Both the position numbers and the translations under genes were made by a program. From an uncultured Alphaproteobacteria bacterium (lineage in GTDB: Bacteria > Pseudomonadota > Alphaproteobacteria > UBA6615): a DNA stretch of 64,000 nt. Under the pieces are notes generated by a model. The model saw only the letters and a list, made by a program, of their open reading frames with translations, did not search any database and was not told the DNA's origin. Position 1 is the first letter of the stretch. Each line of letters starts with the position of its first letter. This document shows, in pieces, positions 38,574 through 47,766 of this stretch. The DNA lies in contig CALSNJ010000003.1 in assembly GCA_943787745.1 (NCBI GenBank), positions 1-64,000 of the forward strand. Reading direction: 5' to 3'.

Positions 38574-39994
38574 GCGTTTCGACAACCCGAAACTTCAAGG
38601 CCAATGCCGCTGAGCAACTGGCCAATGAAACCCTTCGCGCGGCCCTGACCAAGAGCAAGGGGCATTTCACCGATAGCCGCGCGATTGCTGCGGAGAACCT
38701 GCCGGAGTTCGAAGACCTTCGCGACCAGTCCCGCGACATCAAGGATCACACGATCGAGAATCTGGATTTTTACCTGGAGGCCTATGAGGCCAAGGTGAAG
38801 GAATCCGGCGGTCATGTGCATTGGGCGCGCACGGCTGAAGATGCGCGCAATATTGTTCTCGAGATCTGCAAGTCCGTTGACGCGAAGGCCGTGAACAAGG
38901 GCAAGTCGATGATCTCGGAGGAATGCGCGATCAACGACATGCTCGAAGCCAATGGCATTCGCGCGGTTGAGACCGATCTTGGTGAGTACATCATTCAGCT
39001 GCGTGGTGAGACGCCGAGCCACATTATTGCGCCAGCCGTTCATTTGACCAAAGGACAGGTCGAAGAAAGCTTTCGCGAAAACCACACCCATCTTGATCCC
39101 GATCGCATTCTCGAAGAACCGCCGACGCTTCTCGATGAAGCCCGCACGATCCTGCGGCAGAAGTACTTTGAAGCCGAGGTTGGCATGACCGGCGCAAACC
39201 TTCTTGTGGCTGAAACAGGTTCCTCGATCATCGTCACCAATGAAGGCAATGGCGACCTCTCCCAACTGATCCCCAAAGTGCACATCGTGCTGGCGAGCAT
39301 TGAGAAGATCGTCCCCACACTCGAAGATGCGACCACGATCCTGCGTGTGTTGGCGCGCTCGGCCACGGGTCAGGAATTCTCCAGCTACACGACGGTCTCC
39401 ACCGGCCCGAAGCGCGAAGGCGATCCGGACGGCCCGGAGGAATATCACGTCATCCTGCTCGACAATGGTCGGACAGACATGATCGGCACCGAGTTCCAGG
39501 AGATGCTGCGTTGCATTCGTTGCGGGGCCTGCATGAACCATTGCCCGGTCTATCAGTCGGTGGGCGGACATGCTTATGGCTGGGTCTATCCCGGTCCGAT
39601 GGGTTCGGTGCTCTCGCCCGGACTTCTGGGTGTGGACGAGGCCGGTCACCTGCCCAACGCGTCGACCTTCTGCGGGCGTTGCGAGGAAGTGTGCCCGGTG
39701 CGCATTCCGTTGCCCAAGCTGATGCGCAACTGGCGTGAGCAGGAATTCGAGAAACATCTCTCGCCCGGCGCAGCCCGTCTCGGGCTGGGCCTCTGGTCGT
39801 TCTTTGCACGACGACCAAAACTCTATCAATTGGTGACAGGCATACAGATGCGCGTCCTCGCGCGGGCCGGTCGTGCGCGTGGTCGCTTGTCCTCGGTGCC
39901 GCTGGCCAAAGGCTGGACGAAGTATCGCGAACTGCCGGCACCTGAAGGCCGCACCTTCCAGTCCCGCTGGAAATCAGGGGAGCGCCCGCAATGA
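38570..39994 (+). CDS. lutB: L-lactate utilisation Fe-S protein LutB (YkgF)
   Basis: A 474-aa iron-sulphur subunit of lactate oxidation. The N-terminal LUD-type domain (about 60-300) precedes two ferredoxin-like 4Fe-4S motifs, CIRCGACMNHCPVYQSVGG and CGRCEEVCPVRIPL, and a C-terminal DUF3390-like tail. It overlaps lutA and lutC by four bases each, indicating a tightly coupled operon. Confidence 0.92.
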   Translation: MSVSTTRNFKANAAEQLANETLRAALTKSKGHFTDSRAIAAENLPEFEDLRDQSRDIKDHTIENLDFYLEAYEAKVKESGGHVHWARTAEDARNIVLEICKSVDAKAVNKGKSMISEECAINDMLEANGIRAVETDLGEYIIQLRGETPSHIIAPAVHLTKGQVEESFRENHTHLDPDRILEEPPTLLDEARTILRQKYFEAEVGMTGANLLVAETGSSIIVTNEGNGDLSQLIPKVHIVLASIEKIVPTLEDATTILRVLARSATGQEFSSYTTVSTGPKREGDPDGPEEYHVILLDNGRTDMIGTEFQEMLRCIRCGACMNHCPVYQSVGGHAYGWVYPGPMGSVLSPGLLGVDEAGHLPNASTFCGRCEEVCPVRIPLPKLMRNWREQEFEKHLSPGAARLGLGLWSFFARRPKLYQLVTGIQMRVLARAGRARGRLSSVPLAKGWTKYRELPAPEGRTFQSRWKSGERPQ

Positions 39995-40692
39995 GCAATG
40001 ATCGTGAAACCGTTCTTTCCTCGCTCCGCCGCTCGCTGGGTCGCGACGGACCTGTCGATGAAGACACCGCTGCCAAGCTTCGGGCCCGGATGGTGGGGCA
40101 CGCCCGCAACACCGTTCCGGCACGGACAGCGCTTGACGACGAAGGATTGGTCGAGCTGTTCCAGACCATGGCGGAGAAAGTCCACGCCACGGTTTCCCAT
40201 GTGCCCGATATGTCAGATGTACCCGATGCGATCGGCGAATATCTCCGCGGTGAAAACCTGCCCTCCGAGATTGTCATGGCGCCCGATGAGACGCTTGATG
40301 CGGCGCCCTGGGCGGATAATGCCCTGCTCGAAATCCGGCGTGGTGTGCCGGTGGAATCTGATCAGGTCAGTGTGACGTCTGCGCCAGCGGCTGTGGCGGA
40401 GACCGGCACGCTGGCAATGTTTTCTGGTCCCGCACATCCTTCGACCCTCAATTTCATCCCCGAGACCCATGTGGTGGTTTTGCCGAAAGGTCGCGTGGTC
40501 AAATCCTATGAGGATGTCTGGGATGCCATCCGCGCCCAGGCCGCCGATCCGGAATCCGGTCGTGATGGTCAGCTGCCACGCACGGTGAATTTCATCACCG
40601 GCCCGTCCCGTTCGGGCGATATCGAACAGACACTTCTGCTGGGTGCCCATGGTCCCCGGCGTCTGCACATCGTGATCGTCGACGGCGAATGA
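39991..40692 (+). CDS. lutC: Lactate utilisation protein LutC (YkgG)
   Basis: A 233-aa LUD-domain protein, the third part of the lactate oxidation complex. The conserved C-terminal half shows AVAETGTLAMFSGP, LPKGRVVKSYEDVWDAI and the terminal TGPSRSGDIEQTLLLGAHGPR. No Fe-S cysteines are seen, as expected. It ends 13 bases before smr. Confidence 0.9.
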   Translation: MSNDRETVLSSLRRSLGRDGPVDEDTAAKLRARMVGHARNTVPARTALDDEGLVELFQTMAEKVHATVSHVPDMSDVPDAIGEYLRGENLPSEIVMAPDETLDAAPWADNALLEIRRGVPVESDQVSVTSAPAAVAETGTLAMFSGPAHPSTLNFIPETHVVVLPKGRVVKSYEDVWDAIRAQAADPESGRDGQLPRTVNFITGPSRSGDIEQTLLLGAHGPRRLHIVIVDGE

Positions 40693-40705
40693 TCCGGCGG
40701 GGCAC

Positions 40706-41284
40706 ATGATGCCCGCCGCGGGAGACGGGGACGACAACGACGAAGACCTGTTTCGTCGGGTCTTTGCCGATGCAAAGCCCCTGAAAAAGAAACGCCCGGT
40801 CCCCGAACACCCGGCTGCCAAGGCGGGCCGCAAGGCTGCGCCAAAAACATCACCCGATAAGAAACCCGCCGCACGCCCTGCGCCGCGGATGCCGGTGGCT
40901 GCTGCCCCCGCGCCAAAGCCCGCCCGTGATTTGGCCGCTGGTGACTACACCGGCATGGATCGCCGCACCGCCGACCGGTTTCGCAAGGGCAAGATGGACA
41001 TCGACGGCCGTCTCGATCTGCACGGCATGTATCAGGACGCCGCGCACGCAGCCCTGAACGATTTCATTGTCGCCAGTGCTGCGATGGGTCGCCGCAAGGT
41101 TCTGGTGATCACAGGCCGTGGATCACGCGAGGGCACGGGCGTGCTCCGCGAACGCCTGCCCCAATGGCTCAACCAGGCGCCTTGTCGGGATCATGTGGTG
41201 TCCTTCACGGGTGCCCGGCCCCAGCATGGCCGCGACGGCGCGTTCTATGTGCTGCTGCGCCGCAAGCGGGACCGGGATGGATGA
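40706..41284 (+). CDS. Smr/MutS-domain protein
   Basis: A 192-aa protein with a lysine/proline/alanine-rich N-terminal region (to about residue 75) and a C-terminal Smr domain. The domain carries LDLHGMYQDAAHAALNDFI and VITGRGSREGTGVLRERLPQWL. Smr domains have nicking or RNA-endonuclease activity in some proteins; the role here is unknown. In Caulobacter the gene follows mltA, so the lut operon appears inserted between them. It overlaps the XRE gene by four bases. Confidence 0.9.
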   Translation: MMPAAGDGDDNDEDLFRRVFADAKPLKKKRPVPEHPAAKAGRKAAPKTSPDKKPAARPAPRMPVAAAPAPKPARDLAAGDYTGMDRRTADRFRKGKMDIDGRLDLHGMYQDAAHAALNDFIVASAAMGRRKVLVITGRGSREGTGVLRERLPQWLNQAPCRDHVVSFTGARPQHGRDGAFYVLLRRKRDRDG

Positions 41285-41640
41285 CGCCGTTCGGTGCAAA
41301 AGTTCGCGCGTTGCGCGCAGACCGCAACATCACCCTCAAACAGATGGCCGCGGATTTGCAATTGTCTGAGGCCTATCTGTCGACCCTCGAACATGGCCGC
41401 CGGGGCCGTCCGTCCGAAGCGCTCACGGTCCAGATCTGCGAGTACTTCAATCTGATCTGGGACGATTACGAAGAGATGCACCGATTGGCTGCGCTCTCTC
41501 ACCCTAGGGTGACGGTCGACACATCCGGCCTCACGCCGGCCCACACCGAACTTGCCAACACACTGGCTGAAAAGGTTCAGGATATCTCCGAACAAGACGC
41601 CATCGCCCTCCTCGCGCGACTGCGTGGTGATTTGTATTAG
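41281..41640 (+). CDS. XRE-family transcriptional regulator
   Basis: A 119-aa helix-turn-helix protein. The HTH spans residues ~5-60 (FGAKVRALRADRNITLKQMAADLQLSEAYLSTLEHGRRGRP). A C-terminal helical segment may dimerise. The start at 41281 (MTPFGAKV) overlaps the smr stop. The DNA target is unknown; it probably regulates its own operon or nearby genes. Confidence 0.88.
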   Translation: MTPFGAKVRALRADRNITLKQMAADLQLSEAYLSTLEHGRRGRPSEALTVQICEYFNLIWDDYEEMHRLAALSHPRVTVDTSGLTPAHTELANTLAEKVQDISEQDAIALLARLRGDLY

Positions 41641-41659
41641 GGGGAGCTGGGCTGTCGAA

Positions 41660-41865
41660 CCCAAGCTCATCTCCCTCTCCTCCCCGGAGGAGAGGGTCGG
41701 GGTGAGGTGGGTTCTGCTCGATATCCAAAAAGGAAGAACGGCAAAATCCCGTCGGGACACTTTAGCAAACTGTTGTTCGCGAAGCTGTTTGACGGATTGC
41801 CGTCCCCTACCTCACCCGGTTCGCTGTGCTCACCACCCTCTCCTCGCAAGAGGAGAGGGTTTTGT
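41660..41865. repeat. Composite palindromic intergenic repeat
   Basis: Two strong hairpins face each other. One is CCCTCTCCTCC / GGAGGAGAGGG at 41673-41696; the other is CCCTCTCCTC / GAGGAGAGGG with a GCAA loop at 41836-41859. An outer pair GGGTGAGGT / ACCTCACCC lies at 41700-41708 and 41810-41818, so the whole element can form a long cruciform. The motif type is a familiar dispersed repeat in Alphaproteobacteria. It separates two convergent genes and may also terminate transcription. Confidence 0.75.
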
Positions 41866-41872
41866 CCGCCGC

Positions 41873-42661
41873 CTAGTCGTCGAACAGCATGGCCACGCAG
41901 CGGATCCAGCCGCCCGATGCGCCTTTGATCTTGTAGGGCATGCAGCTGACCATGAAACCGTGATCGGGAAGTGTCTCGAGGTGGAGCAGCTTTTCCATGT
42001 GGCAATAGGGTTGTTCGATGCCGGCCCAGTGGCCCTGCCAGACCGCCATAGCGTCCTTGTCCTTGGCATAGGTTTCCTGCTGCAGCGAGAACGGTGCGTC
42101 CCAGCCCCAGGCATCAATACCCGTCACCCGGACACCGTGTTCCTGGGTCAGATAGAGCGTGGCCTCCCGGCCCATGCCGATGCCGCTGCTCAGATATTTT
42201 TCGGTGCCATAATTCTCGCTGGCCTTGGTGTTCACCAGAACGATGTCGAGGGGCTGCAGCTCGTAGTTGATGCGCTTGAGTTCGGCTTCCACGTCATCAG
42301 GCTGCACGATGTAGCCGTCGGGGAAATGGCGGAAATCGAACTTCACGGCCGGGCGGTAGAACCAGTCGAGCGGCAGCTCGTCGATGGTCTTCATCCGGTT
42401 CCCGTCCTTGTCGTGGGAATGGTAGTGCCACGGCGCATCGATATGGGTGCCGTTATGGGTGGTCAGGGTGACGACCTCCCAGGCCCAGCCCTCCCCGTCC
42501 GGCAGGTCGACCGGCCGCATGCCTGGGAAAAACCCGGCCATCGCCTCGGCATTGGCCTTCTGGTCGATATACTCGATTTTCGGACGCATGATTTCCGGAT
42601 CGACGATGGTGTCGTTGTCGAGCGGCATGGACAGATCGATGACTTTTGTTGGCACTTGCAT
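41873..42661 (-). CDS. Cyclase family (PF04199) hydrolase
   Basis: A 262-aa metal-dependent hydrolase of the cyclase/kynurenine formamidase-like family. The signature HNGTHIDAPWHYHSHDKDG (around residues 68-86) carries the metal-binding His and Asp. The reaction is uncertain: family members hydrolyse N-formylkynurenine, isatin or other cyclic amides. It lies between two repeat elements and appears monocistronic. Confidence 0.85.
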   Translation of the reverse strand: MQVPTKVIDLSMPLDNDTIVDPEIMRPKIEYIDQKANAEAMAGFFPGMRPVDLPDGEGWAWEVVTLTTHNGTHIDAPWHYHSHDKDGNRMKTIDELPLDWFYRPAVKFDFRHFPDGYIVQPDDVEAELKRINYELQPLDIVLVNTKASENYGTEKYLSSGIGMGREATLYLTQEHGVRVTGIDAWGWDAPFSLQQETYAKDKDAMAVWQGHWAGIEQPYCHMEKLLHLETLPDHGFMVSCMPYKIKGASGGWIRCVAMLFDD

Positions 42662-42766
42662 GATGTTCTCCCCAGGGGCGTGTTGTTTGTTGGGGGGAGT
42701 TTACGCTGCTGCGTGCCGCGGGGAAACTGGTGATCCGCTGAATTTGGGAACGGCTGGAACTCGCTT

Positions 42767-42860
42767 GTCATTGCGAGGCGGCCGGTGGGCCAACGAAGCA
42801 ATCTAGTCCTGCGGGTATCGCGGCCCTGGATTGCTTCGGCCTTACAGGCCTCGCAATGAC
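42767..42860. repeat. 94-bp REP-like palindrome (CATTGCGAG type)
   Basis: Perfect 13-bp terminal inverted repeats, GTCATTGCGAGGC (42767-42779) and GCCTCGCAATGAC (42848-42860), enclose an inner pair GAAGCAATC (42795-42803) / GATTGCTTC (42829-42837). This is a dispersed intergenic element seen in many Alphaproteobacteria; no coding capacity. Confidence 0.8.
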
Positions 42861-42871
42861 GGTGGGGAAGT

Positions 42872-44182
42872 TTACAGAATAAACTTCGACAGATCGGCGT
42901 TCTTGGTGAGCTCTTCGAGCTGTGTGCGCACCATCTCGCCATCGATGGTGATCTCTTCGCCGTCCCGGTCCGGGGCGGTGAAGCTGATGTCCTCGAGAAG
43001 CCGTTCCAGCAAGGTGTGCAAGCGGCGGGCGCCAATATTTTCGACCGACTGATTGATCTCGGCAGACATATCCGCGATGGCGTCGATGGCGTCCTCGGTG
43101 AATTCCAGGGTGATGCCTTCCGTTCCCATCAGGGCGATATACTGACGGATCAGGCTGTTCTCGGGTTCGCGCAGGATGCGTCCGAAGTCTTCACGGGTGA
43201 GCGCACTGAGCTCAACCCGGATCGGCAGGCGGCCCTGCAGCTCGGGCAGTAGATCCGACGGCTTGGCCAGATGGAATGCGCCGGACGCGATAAACAGAAT
43301 GTGGTCGGTTTTGACGGCACCGTATTTGGTGGCGACGGTCGTGCCTTCGATCAGCGGCAACAGGTCGCGCTGGACCCCTTCCCGGCTGACATCGCCGCCC
43401 TGACGGTCACTGCGCGCGGTGATTTTGTCGATCTCATCAAGGAAGACGATGCCGTTGTCTTCGACGGATTTGAGCGCCTCCTGAATGACCTTGTCGTCAT
43501 CGAGAAGCTTGTCGGCTTCGTCGGCGAGCAGCACTTCATAGCTTTCCAGGACCGTCATGCGACGTGATTTGGTCTGCTGGCCGAAGGCTTTGCCCAACAT
43601 ATCGTTGAGGTTGATCATCCCCATTTGGCCGCCGGGCATGCCGGGAATATCCATGGTCGGGAGCTGTCCGCCAGCGGAGTCAGCGACCTGCACTTCGATT
43701 TCCTTGTCGTCGAGATCGCCGGCGCGGAGCTTGATCTGGAAGGAGTTGCGGGTGGCCTCGCTGGCGTTCTCCCCCACAAGTGCGTCAAGCACGCGCTTCT
43801 CGGCGTTGAGTTCGGCCTGGGCCTTCACTTCCTTGCGGCGGGATTCCTTGGTGATCAGGATTGCCTGTTCGACCAGATCGCGGACAATCGATTCCACGTC
43901 CCGGCCGACATAGCCGACTTCGGTAAACTTGGTGGCCTCGATCTTGATGAAGGGTGCCTGGGCCAGCTTGGCCAGCCGGCGCGAAATTTCTGTCTTTCCG
44001 ACACCCGTGGGGCCGACCATCAGAATGTTCTTGGGCAGGACCTCTTCGCGCAGATCATCGGGCAGCTGCTGGCGCCGCCAGCGGTTGCGCAATGCGATGG
44101 CGACGGCACGTTTGGCGTCGTTCTGCCCGATAATGAAGCGGTCGAGTTCGGAGACGATTTCGCGCGGGGAAAAATTGGTCAT
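42872..44182 (-). CDS. hslU: HslU ATPase of the HslUV protease
   Basis: A 436-aa AAA+ unfoldase. Walker [10 protein letters not shown] is at residues 57-64, followed by the intermediate I-domain (~105-240), Walker B FLDEIDKI and the conserved C-terminus [21 protein letters not shown]. The C-terminal KFIL tail inserts into HslV to activate it. It follows hslV by seven bases in one operon under a heat-shock-like promoter. Confidence 0.97.
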   Translation of the reverse strand: MTNFSPREIVSELDRFIIGQNDAKRAVAIALRNRWRRQQLPDDLREEVLPKNILMVGPTGVGKTEISRRLAKLAQAPFIKIEATKFTEVGYVGRDVESIVRDLVEQAILITKESRRKEVKAQAELNAEKRVLDALVGENASEATRNSFQIKLRAGDLDDKEIEVQVADSAGGQLPTMDIPGMPGGQMGMINLNDMLGKAFGQQTKSRRMTVLESYEVLLADEADKLLDDDKVIQEALKSVEDNGIVFLDEIDKITARSDRQGGDVSREGVQRDLLPLIEGTTVATKYGAVKTDHILFIASGAFHLAKPSDLLPELQGRLPIRVELSALTREDFGRILREPENSLIRQYIALMGTEGITLEFTEDAIDAIADMSAEINQSVENIGARRLHTLLERLLEDISFTAPDRDGEEITIDGEMVRTQLEELTKNADLSKFIL

Positions 44183-44189
44183 GAAATGC

Positions 44190-44750
44190 CTAGAGACTTT
44201 CGATGGTCAGGTTGGTGTTTGTGTAAACGCAAATATCGGCCGCGATGGCCATCGCCTTCTCGGCGACCTGGCGTGCGTCCATGTCATCATTGTCGACCAG
44301 CGCCCGGGCGGCGGCGAGTGCGTAATTGCCGCCCGATCCGATGGCGATGATCCCGTCATCGGGTTCGAGCACATCGCCGGTGCCGGTCAGCACGAGTGAA
44401 GCGTCCTTGCTGGCGACGGCCATCATGGCCTCGAGGCGGCGCAGATACCGGTCTGTGCGCCAGTCCTTGGCCAGTTCGACGCAGGCGCGGACGAGTTGGC
44501 CCGGGTGGCTTTCGAGTTTGGCTTCGAGACGTTCGAACAGGGTCATGGCGTCTGCCGTGGCCCCGGCAAAGCCGGCGATCACGCTGCCATCCCCCAGCGG
44601 ACGAACCTTGCGGGCCGTGGCCTTGATGACGGTCTGGCCGAGTGTCACCTGCCCGTCTCCGGCGATGACCACGCTGTCGCCCTTGCGGACGCAGAGAATG
44701 GTGGTGCCGTGCCAGGACGGGATGCGGTCATCGTGTTGCGAAGCGTTCAT
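44190..44750 (-). CDS. hslV: HslV peptidase of the HslUV protease
   Basis: A 186-aa proteasome-like peptidase. The catalytic N-terminal threonine after processing is T16 in [27 protein letters not shown] and [14 protein letters not shown] are conserved. The frame is open another 45 codons upstream, but the ATG at 44750 places the threonine at the usual distance. First gene of hslVU. Confidence 0.96.
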   Translation of the reverse strand: MNASQHDDRIPSWHGTTILCVRKGDSVVIAGDGQVTLGQTVIKATARKVRPLGDGSVIAGFAGATADAMTLFERLEAKLESHPGQLVRACVELAKDWRTDRYLRRLEAMMAVASKDASLVLTGTGDVLEPDDGIIAIGSGGNYALAAARALVDNDDMDARQVAEKAMAIAADICVYTNTNLTIESL

Positions 44751-44858
44751 GGTCAATTCCGAGTTGTGCGGGCGTCGCCCCGTGAGACAGCGAGTCCTGA
44801 CGCATCCGGGCAGGCGGCGCAATGGCTCCGTGTGTCGGAACCCGTGGCCGGAGTCTGC

Positions 44859-44886
44859 ATTTGGGGTCCGGTAAAAAAGGTTCAAG
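44859..44886 (-). promoter_or_regulatory. Sigma-32 (RpoH)-type promoter of hslVU
   Basis: Reading the minus strand, CTTGAA (44886-44881) is followed after 14 bases by CCCCAAAT (44866-44859). This is close to the RpoH consensus CTTGAAA-N11-16-CCCCATNT. It lies 109 bases before the hslV start. hslVU is a classical heat-shock operon, which supports the call. Confidence 0.75.
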
Positions 44887-44891
44887 TGGAA

Positions 44892-45662
44892 TCAGGCGAC
44901 GACTTCGATCACAAACCGGAAGGGTGAGTCTGAACCGCCTGCGATAATTTCGTTCTCGCCAATATGGAGTTCGACGGCGTTGAGTGGTTCTTCGATGCCA
45001 ATCCGCAGACCGTTGACCACAGTGCCAAGCTGGCTTCCGACATCCCGGATCATCAGGGCGTTGTGACCGCGTTCGATCACGAAATGACTGCGTGAGAGAT
45101 TATAGGGTTTGGAATCAGGAAACATCAGCGCGATTTCGGTGCGGGGTGATTGTTCGCCCCGCAGCGGTTTTCGCCCGATCCCGAACGGCATCTGCGTGAT
45201 TTCGAGGCCCCGTCGCGACAGGCCTGCGCGTGTGGCGGAACTGGCGGGCTTCACATGGACATGGGACCAATTGCCGGGTTTGGCGATGGGGCCGTCATGG
45301 TCAACCGGCACGGTCTCGCGCTCGGCCTTCGGGACGAGATCCAGCTGAGAAAGGATCGCGTTGGCGGTTTCGCGCACAAGTTCGGGGTTGCGGCTGAGCT
45401 GGGCCGAGACGCTGGTGCGGTCGACACTGACGGCCTCGACATGGCCTCTGGCGATTGCGCGAAATTCCTGGCCGCCGCCAAACAACAGACTGACAGCGCC
45501 GAGCACAGCGCCCTGCCCGACGCGATCGATGAGCGTGCCCAGCCCGCTCCGCAATTCCACGTGTCCCGAGAGAATGACGAATCCCATCTCATGGTCGGAA
45601 TCCACTTCGAGCAGGATTTCGCCGTCGGCAAAGCTTCGGGTTCGGGCAGGCAGGTTCGACAT
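44892..45662 (-). CDS. Cyclic-nucleotide-binding plus FHA domain protein
   Basis: A 256-aa protein with two sensing modules and no catalytic domain. Residues ~10-115 fit a cNMP-binding (CRP-like) fold (ADGEILLEVDSDHEMGFVILSGHVEL). Residues ~165-250 are an FHA phosphothreonine-binding domain with LSRSHFVIER and DVGSQLGTVVNG. It may link second-messenger level to a phosphoprotein partner. It is upstream of hslV with 141 bases between, and divergent from hisB. Confidence 0.8.
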   Translation of the reverse strand: MSNLPARTRSFADGEILLEVDSDHEMGFVILSGHVELRSGLGTLIDRVGQGAVLGAVSLLFGGGQEFRAIARGHVEAVSVDRTSVSAQLSRNPELVRETANAILSQLDLVPKAERETVPVDHDGPIAKPGNWSHVHVKPASSATRAGLSRRGLEITQMPFGIGRKPLRGEQSPRTEIALMFPDSKPYNLSRSHFVIERGHNALMIRDVGSQLGTVVNGLRIGIEEPLNAVELHIGENEIIAGGSDSPFRFVIEVVA

Positions 45663-45814
45663 CTGGACAGGAAATCATGGAACAGGACTGAAACGAAAGC
45701 CCATGATGGCTATATTTGTCTGCCACGCCAATCCTCTTCCGGGATGGCGCCCGCGCGCCACGCCTGCTATCTAGGCGCCGCATTCGGTCCAATACCGACC
45801 TGCAGGAGCATAAG

Positions 45815-46459
45815 ATGAGCGTTAAAGAGCTTTCCGCAAGCAGCGACAGTGACAAACGCGTCGCAGACGTCGCGCGGACGACCAAAGAAACGGACATTAG
45901 CGCCGCGGTAAACCTTGATGGGACCGGGGTCTATGACATCGAAACTGGTATCGGTTTTCTCGATCACATGCTGGAGCAGCTCTCGCGGCACAGTCTGATC
46001 GACCTGACCGTGCGCGCAAAGGGCGACCTGCACATCGATTTTCACCACACCACCGAAGATTCCGGTTATGCGGTGGGCGAGGCTATCAGCCTCGCACTGG
46101 GGGACCGGCGCGGTATTCGCCGGTATGGGGATGCGTTGATTCCAATGGATGAAACCCTCACCCGTGTGGCGCTGGATTTGTCCAATCGACCATATCTGGT
46201 CTGGAGGGTGCCGTTTACACAGCCAAAACTCGGTGAAATGGATACCGAGCTGTTTTTGGAGTGGTATCGGGCATTTGCGCAATCGGCAGGGATGACCCTG
46301 CATGTCGAAACGCTTTATGGCGAGAACAATCACCACATGATTGAGTCCTGCTATAAGGGTTTGGCGCGTGCATTGCGCGTTGCGGTGGAGATTGATCCGC
46401 GTCGGCGCGATGCTGTGCCTTCGACAAAAGGTGTATTGGGCGGCTCCATCTCCGAGTAG
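45815..46459 (+). CDS. hisB: Imidazoleglycerol-phosphate dehydratase
   Basis: Dehydrates IGP in histidine synthesis. 214 aa with the metal-binding motifs [14 protein letters not shown] and ENNHHMIES, and [13 protein letters not shown] early. It is the monofunctional type, without a phosphatase domain. The start at 45815 follows CAGGAG. It begins the operon hisB-methyltransferase-DUF2628-hisH-GNAT-hisA-hisF-hisE. Confidence 0.96.
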   Translation: MSVKELSASSDSDKRVADVARTTKETDISAAVNLDGTGVYDIETGIGFLDHMLEQLSRHSLIDLTVRAKGDLHIDFHHTTEDSGYAVGEAISLALGDRRGIRRYGDALIPMDETLTRVALDLSNRPYLVWRVPFTQPKLGEMDTELFLEWYRAFAQSAGMTLHVETLYGENNHHMIESCYKGLARALRVAVEIDPRRRDAVPSTKGVLGGSISE

Positions 46460-46503
46460 TGGTGTCTATGGCCCGGATTACTAGGGTTTAGAGGAATTTG
46501 GCT

Positions 46504-47385
46504 ATGACCGAATCCGGCAGCGCGCCCGGGGAGCAGGAAGTCCGGCGTGGAGACGCGACGCCGGGCGCGCTGCCCACGCTTATTAACACTACCCGGTATG
46601 GCTTTCTTGTGAAATGGCGGAAAACCATCGTTGATCGAATGGTCGCGGCACGATCGAGACGCGCAAAGGCGACGCTAAAAAGGCATACCGAACTATGGAG
46701 CCTCATGACCGAAGCGGCGGCGGGTACGGCTGTTACGGGCGCGTCGTACTCGGACTACCTTACGCTCTACGAGCAGGTTAAGTCATTTAAACCAAAGGAA
46801 ATATTGGAGTGCGGTACGGGTATTACCACGGTGGTTTTGGCGCAGGCACTACTTGAAAATGCACGTGAAACCGGCGGTGATCCTGGTCGCGTTACCTCCA
46901 TGGAAGATGATCAAGAGTGGTATGACGTCGCCAAAACCCGGCTGCCCGAAGCCGTGTCGTCTGTCGTGGATTTGATTCACAGTCCGAAGGTGGACGGCTA
47001 CTACAAATGCTTCCGTGGCGTGATGTACGAGACGGTTCCCGACCGGCCCTATGATTTTGTGTTTTCTGACGGACCCGATCGACATTCACCGGTGAACGGT
47101 GACAAGTTGTTTAATCTGGACCTGATTAACGTTGTCCGCCGCGCTGACCGGCCGGTTCGGGCGGTGGTGGATAACCACTACCTCACATTTTACATTCTCC
47201 AGAAGGTCTTTGGCGTTTCCCTGGCCCGTTACAGCACCAGCCACAAGCTGATGTTTGTGGGGCCGGTCACCAAAGATGACGTCCGGTTCCTCAAGAAGGA
47301 GTCATTTATCCCGGATTTACGCCTGTTTGGGACAACCGAGCTCAAATTGCGTATGGCCCGGGAAGACTGGTTTGGGGGACCCTGA
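46504..47385 (+). CDS. SAM-dependent methyltransferase-like protein in the his operon
   Basis: A 293-aa protein. A Rossmann-type SAM site is suggested by ILECGTGITTVVLAQAL (around residue 100), followed by MEDDQEWYDVAKTRLP and DFVFSDGPDRHSP, which fits class I O-methyltransferase-like folds. The first ~75 residues are basic and may be an additional region. The ATG at 46504 has GAGG nine bases before it. No histidine-pathway step needs it. It may be a passenger gene or may modify a sugar or small molecule. The start is 44 bases after hisB. Confidence 0.65.
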   Translation: MTESGSAPGEQEVRRGDATPGALPTLINTTRYGFLVKWRKTIVDRMVAARSRRAKATLKRHTELWSLMTEAAAGTAVTGASYSDYLTLYEQVKSFKPKEILECGTGITTVVLAQALLENARETGGDPGRVTSMEDDQEWYDVAKTRLPEAVSSVVDLIHSPKVDGYYKCFRGVMYETVPDRPYDFVFSDGPDRHSPVNGDKLFNLDLINVVRRADRPVRAVVDNHYLTFYILQKVFGVSLARYSTSHKLMFVGPVTKDDVRFLKKESFIPDLRLFGTTELKLRMAREDWFGGP

Positions 47386-47387
47386 GT

Positions 47388-47762
47388 ATGGCGCGGAGCA
47401 TATTCACGGTACATGCACGCAGCTGGTCGCCAGCGGGTGATGGGGATGCGGTCTTTGTTCGGGAGGGCTTCTCTTGGCCGGCCTTCATTTTCGGGCCGAT
47501 CTGGGCGCTCTGGTTTGGCATGTGGAAGACCGCCATCTTGTTACTGGTTCTGTCGATAGTAGTGTCAGGTATTTTGGTAGTGGTAGGTATTACCGAGGCC
47601 GGGGAACTCGCTGTGACATTGGCATTGCAGACATTGATGGGCCTGTGGGGAAATGATTGGCGCAGGTATGTCCTCGTCCGTAGTGACTATCTAGAACGCG
47701 CTGTTGTATCGGGGCGAAAACTGGCAGATGCTGAGCACCACTACTTTGCGGGGACACGCTGA
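47388..47762 (+). CDS. DUF2628 membrane protein
   Basis: A 124-aa protein of the DUF2628 family. The cytoplasmic N-terminus with [20 protein letters not shown] is followed by two closely spaced hydrophobic helices (~35-75) and a basic C-terminus [14 protein letters not shown]. Such genes are often found near hisH in Alphaproteobacteria. Function unknown. Two bases separate it from the methyltransferase-like gene. Confidence 0.85.
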   Translation: MARSIFTVHARSWSPAGDGDAVFVREGFSWPAFIFGPIWALWFGMWKTAILLLVLSIVVSGILVVVGITEAGELAVTLALQTLMGLWGNDWRRYVLVRSDYLERAVVSGRKLADAEHHYFAGTR

Positions 47763-47766
47763 ATCC

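Noticed and set aside
38207-39829. 540-codon minus-strand frame over lutA and lutB
   Set aside because: Covers the Fe-S genes with clear motifs on the other strand; the long frame follows from GC-rich codon bias.
41552-42733. 393-codon plus-strand frame across the repeat and cyclase
   Set aside because: It spans REP-like hairpins and is antisense to the cyclase with its HNGTHIDAPWH signature.
46861-46876. Third parS-like site (CACGTGAAAC core)
   Set aside because: Only one half of the palindrome matches and it is inside a coding region far from parAB.
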